From the NCBI GenBank assembly GCA_050732575.1, contig JBOHRF010000001.1:47784-111783 (forward strand): a DNA stretch of 64,000 bases, read 5' to 3'. Positions 63,906 through 64,000 of this stretch are shown here, piece after piece; position 1 is the stretch's first letter, and every line of letters starts with the position of its first letter. The DNA is from JBBDWZ01 sp050732575. GTDB lineage: Bacteria > Gemmatimonadota > Gemmatimonadetes > Longimicrobiales > RSA9. Under the pieces are notes generated by a model, which saw only the letters and a program-made list of their open reading frames with translations, had not been told where the DNA came from and did no database searches. The position numbers and the translations under genes were made by a program.

Positions 63906-64000
63906 CGGGCGTAGCGGGCGTAGCGGGCGTAGCGGGCGTAGCGGGCGTAGCGGGCGTAGCGGGCGTAGCGGGCGTAGCGGGCGTAGCGGGCGTAGCGGGC
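63897..64000. repeat. 9-bp tandem array beginning inside the mazG stop
   Basis: CGGGCGTAG is repeated without a mismatch for 11 full copies and five further bases, and continues beyond the window. The mazG stop codon TAG (63903-63905) is the last three bases of unit 1, and all units keep a TAG in that frame. Confidence 0.95.

Noticed and set aside
63897..64000. CRISPR array
   Set aside because: The units are 9 bp and directly adjacent, without spacers, and no cas gene is present.

Overview
The window is about 64 kb of GC-rich bacterial chromosome, with no rRNA or tRNA gene to fix its taxonomy. The cell is clearly diderm: there are two giant TonB-dependent receptors with carboxypeptidase-regulatory N-termini, PorV/FadL-like outer-membrane barrels, lipoproteins with lipobox cysteines, a DUF4097 adhesin-like protein and an exported six-bladed beta-propeller. 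Together with a class I fructose-bisphosphatase and HD-GYP signalling, this mix best fits Gemmatimonadota. That placement is an inference from gene content, not a measurement.

Layout. 1-5820 (minus) is a tightly overlapped housekeeping operon: VanZ-like protein, aspS, phoH, ybeY, DUF502, AarF/UbiB kinase (cut by the window edge). 5939-6656 (plus) holds a small unknown helical protein and a strikingly structured ~280-nt RNA with its own sigma70-type promoter and terminator. 6797-9870 carries a PtsN-like EIIA, an outer-membrane protein coupled to rlmN, and a LytR_C protein. 9867-12112 (minus) is panB-panC-yqeK-LytR_C. 12162-13754 encodes an NFACT/RqcH-like ribosome quality-control protein. 13751-20508 (minus) is a trp operon (trpC-trpF-trpB-...-trpA) interrupted by a HEAT-repeat protein and an HD-GYP phosphodiesterase that appear to share an N-terminal domain. 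lexA diverges from trpC across a perfect palindrome, and trpD follows on the other side.

23801-36933 (plus) is a 13-kb run of co-directional genes: threonine dehydrogenase and kbl (threonine to glycine plus acetyl-CoA), truA, a TalC/FSA transaldolase, an HtrA protease, then purB-purC-pssA-purS-purQ-purL-purF, with phosphatidylserine synthase embedded in the purine genes. 37067-38774 (minus) holds a Cys-rich exported protein and a beta-propeller of visibly lower GC. 39392-46562 (plus) has pyruvate phosphate dikinase, a tandem-duplicated 5'-nucleotidase lipoprotein and adenosine deaminase; the last two form a nucleotide-scavenging pair. 46683-63075 (minus) reads alr-cdd-lipoprotein-outer-membrane barrel-miaB, then a terminator, comEC-zincin-fbp, then the two TonB receptors, each preceded by a strong terminator hairpin. 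mazG (plus) diverges from alr.

Three themes stand out. First, the multi-hairpin RNA at 6373-6651 matches no RNA family I can recognise. Second, short tandem repeats (7, 9 and 12 bp) recur; in several places the first repeat unit contains the stop codon of the preceding gene, and one 7-bp tract lies inside miaB where copy-number change would shift the frame. Third, second-messenger-type signalling genes are built into the trp operon.
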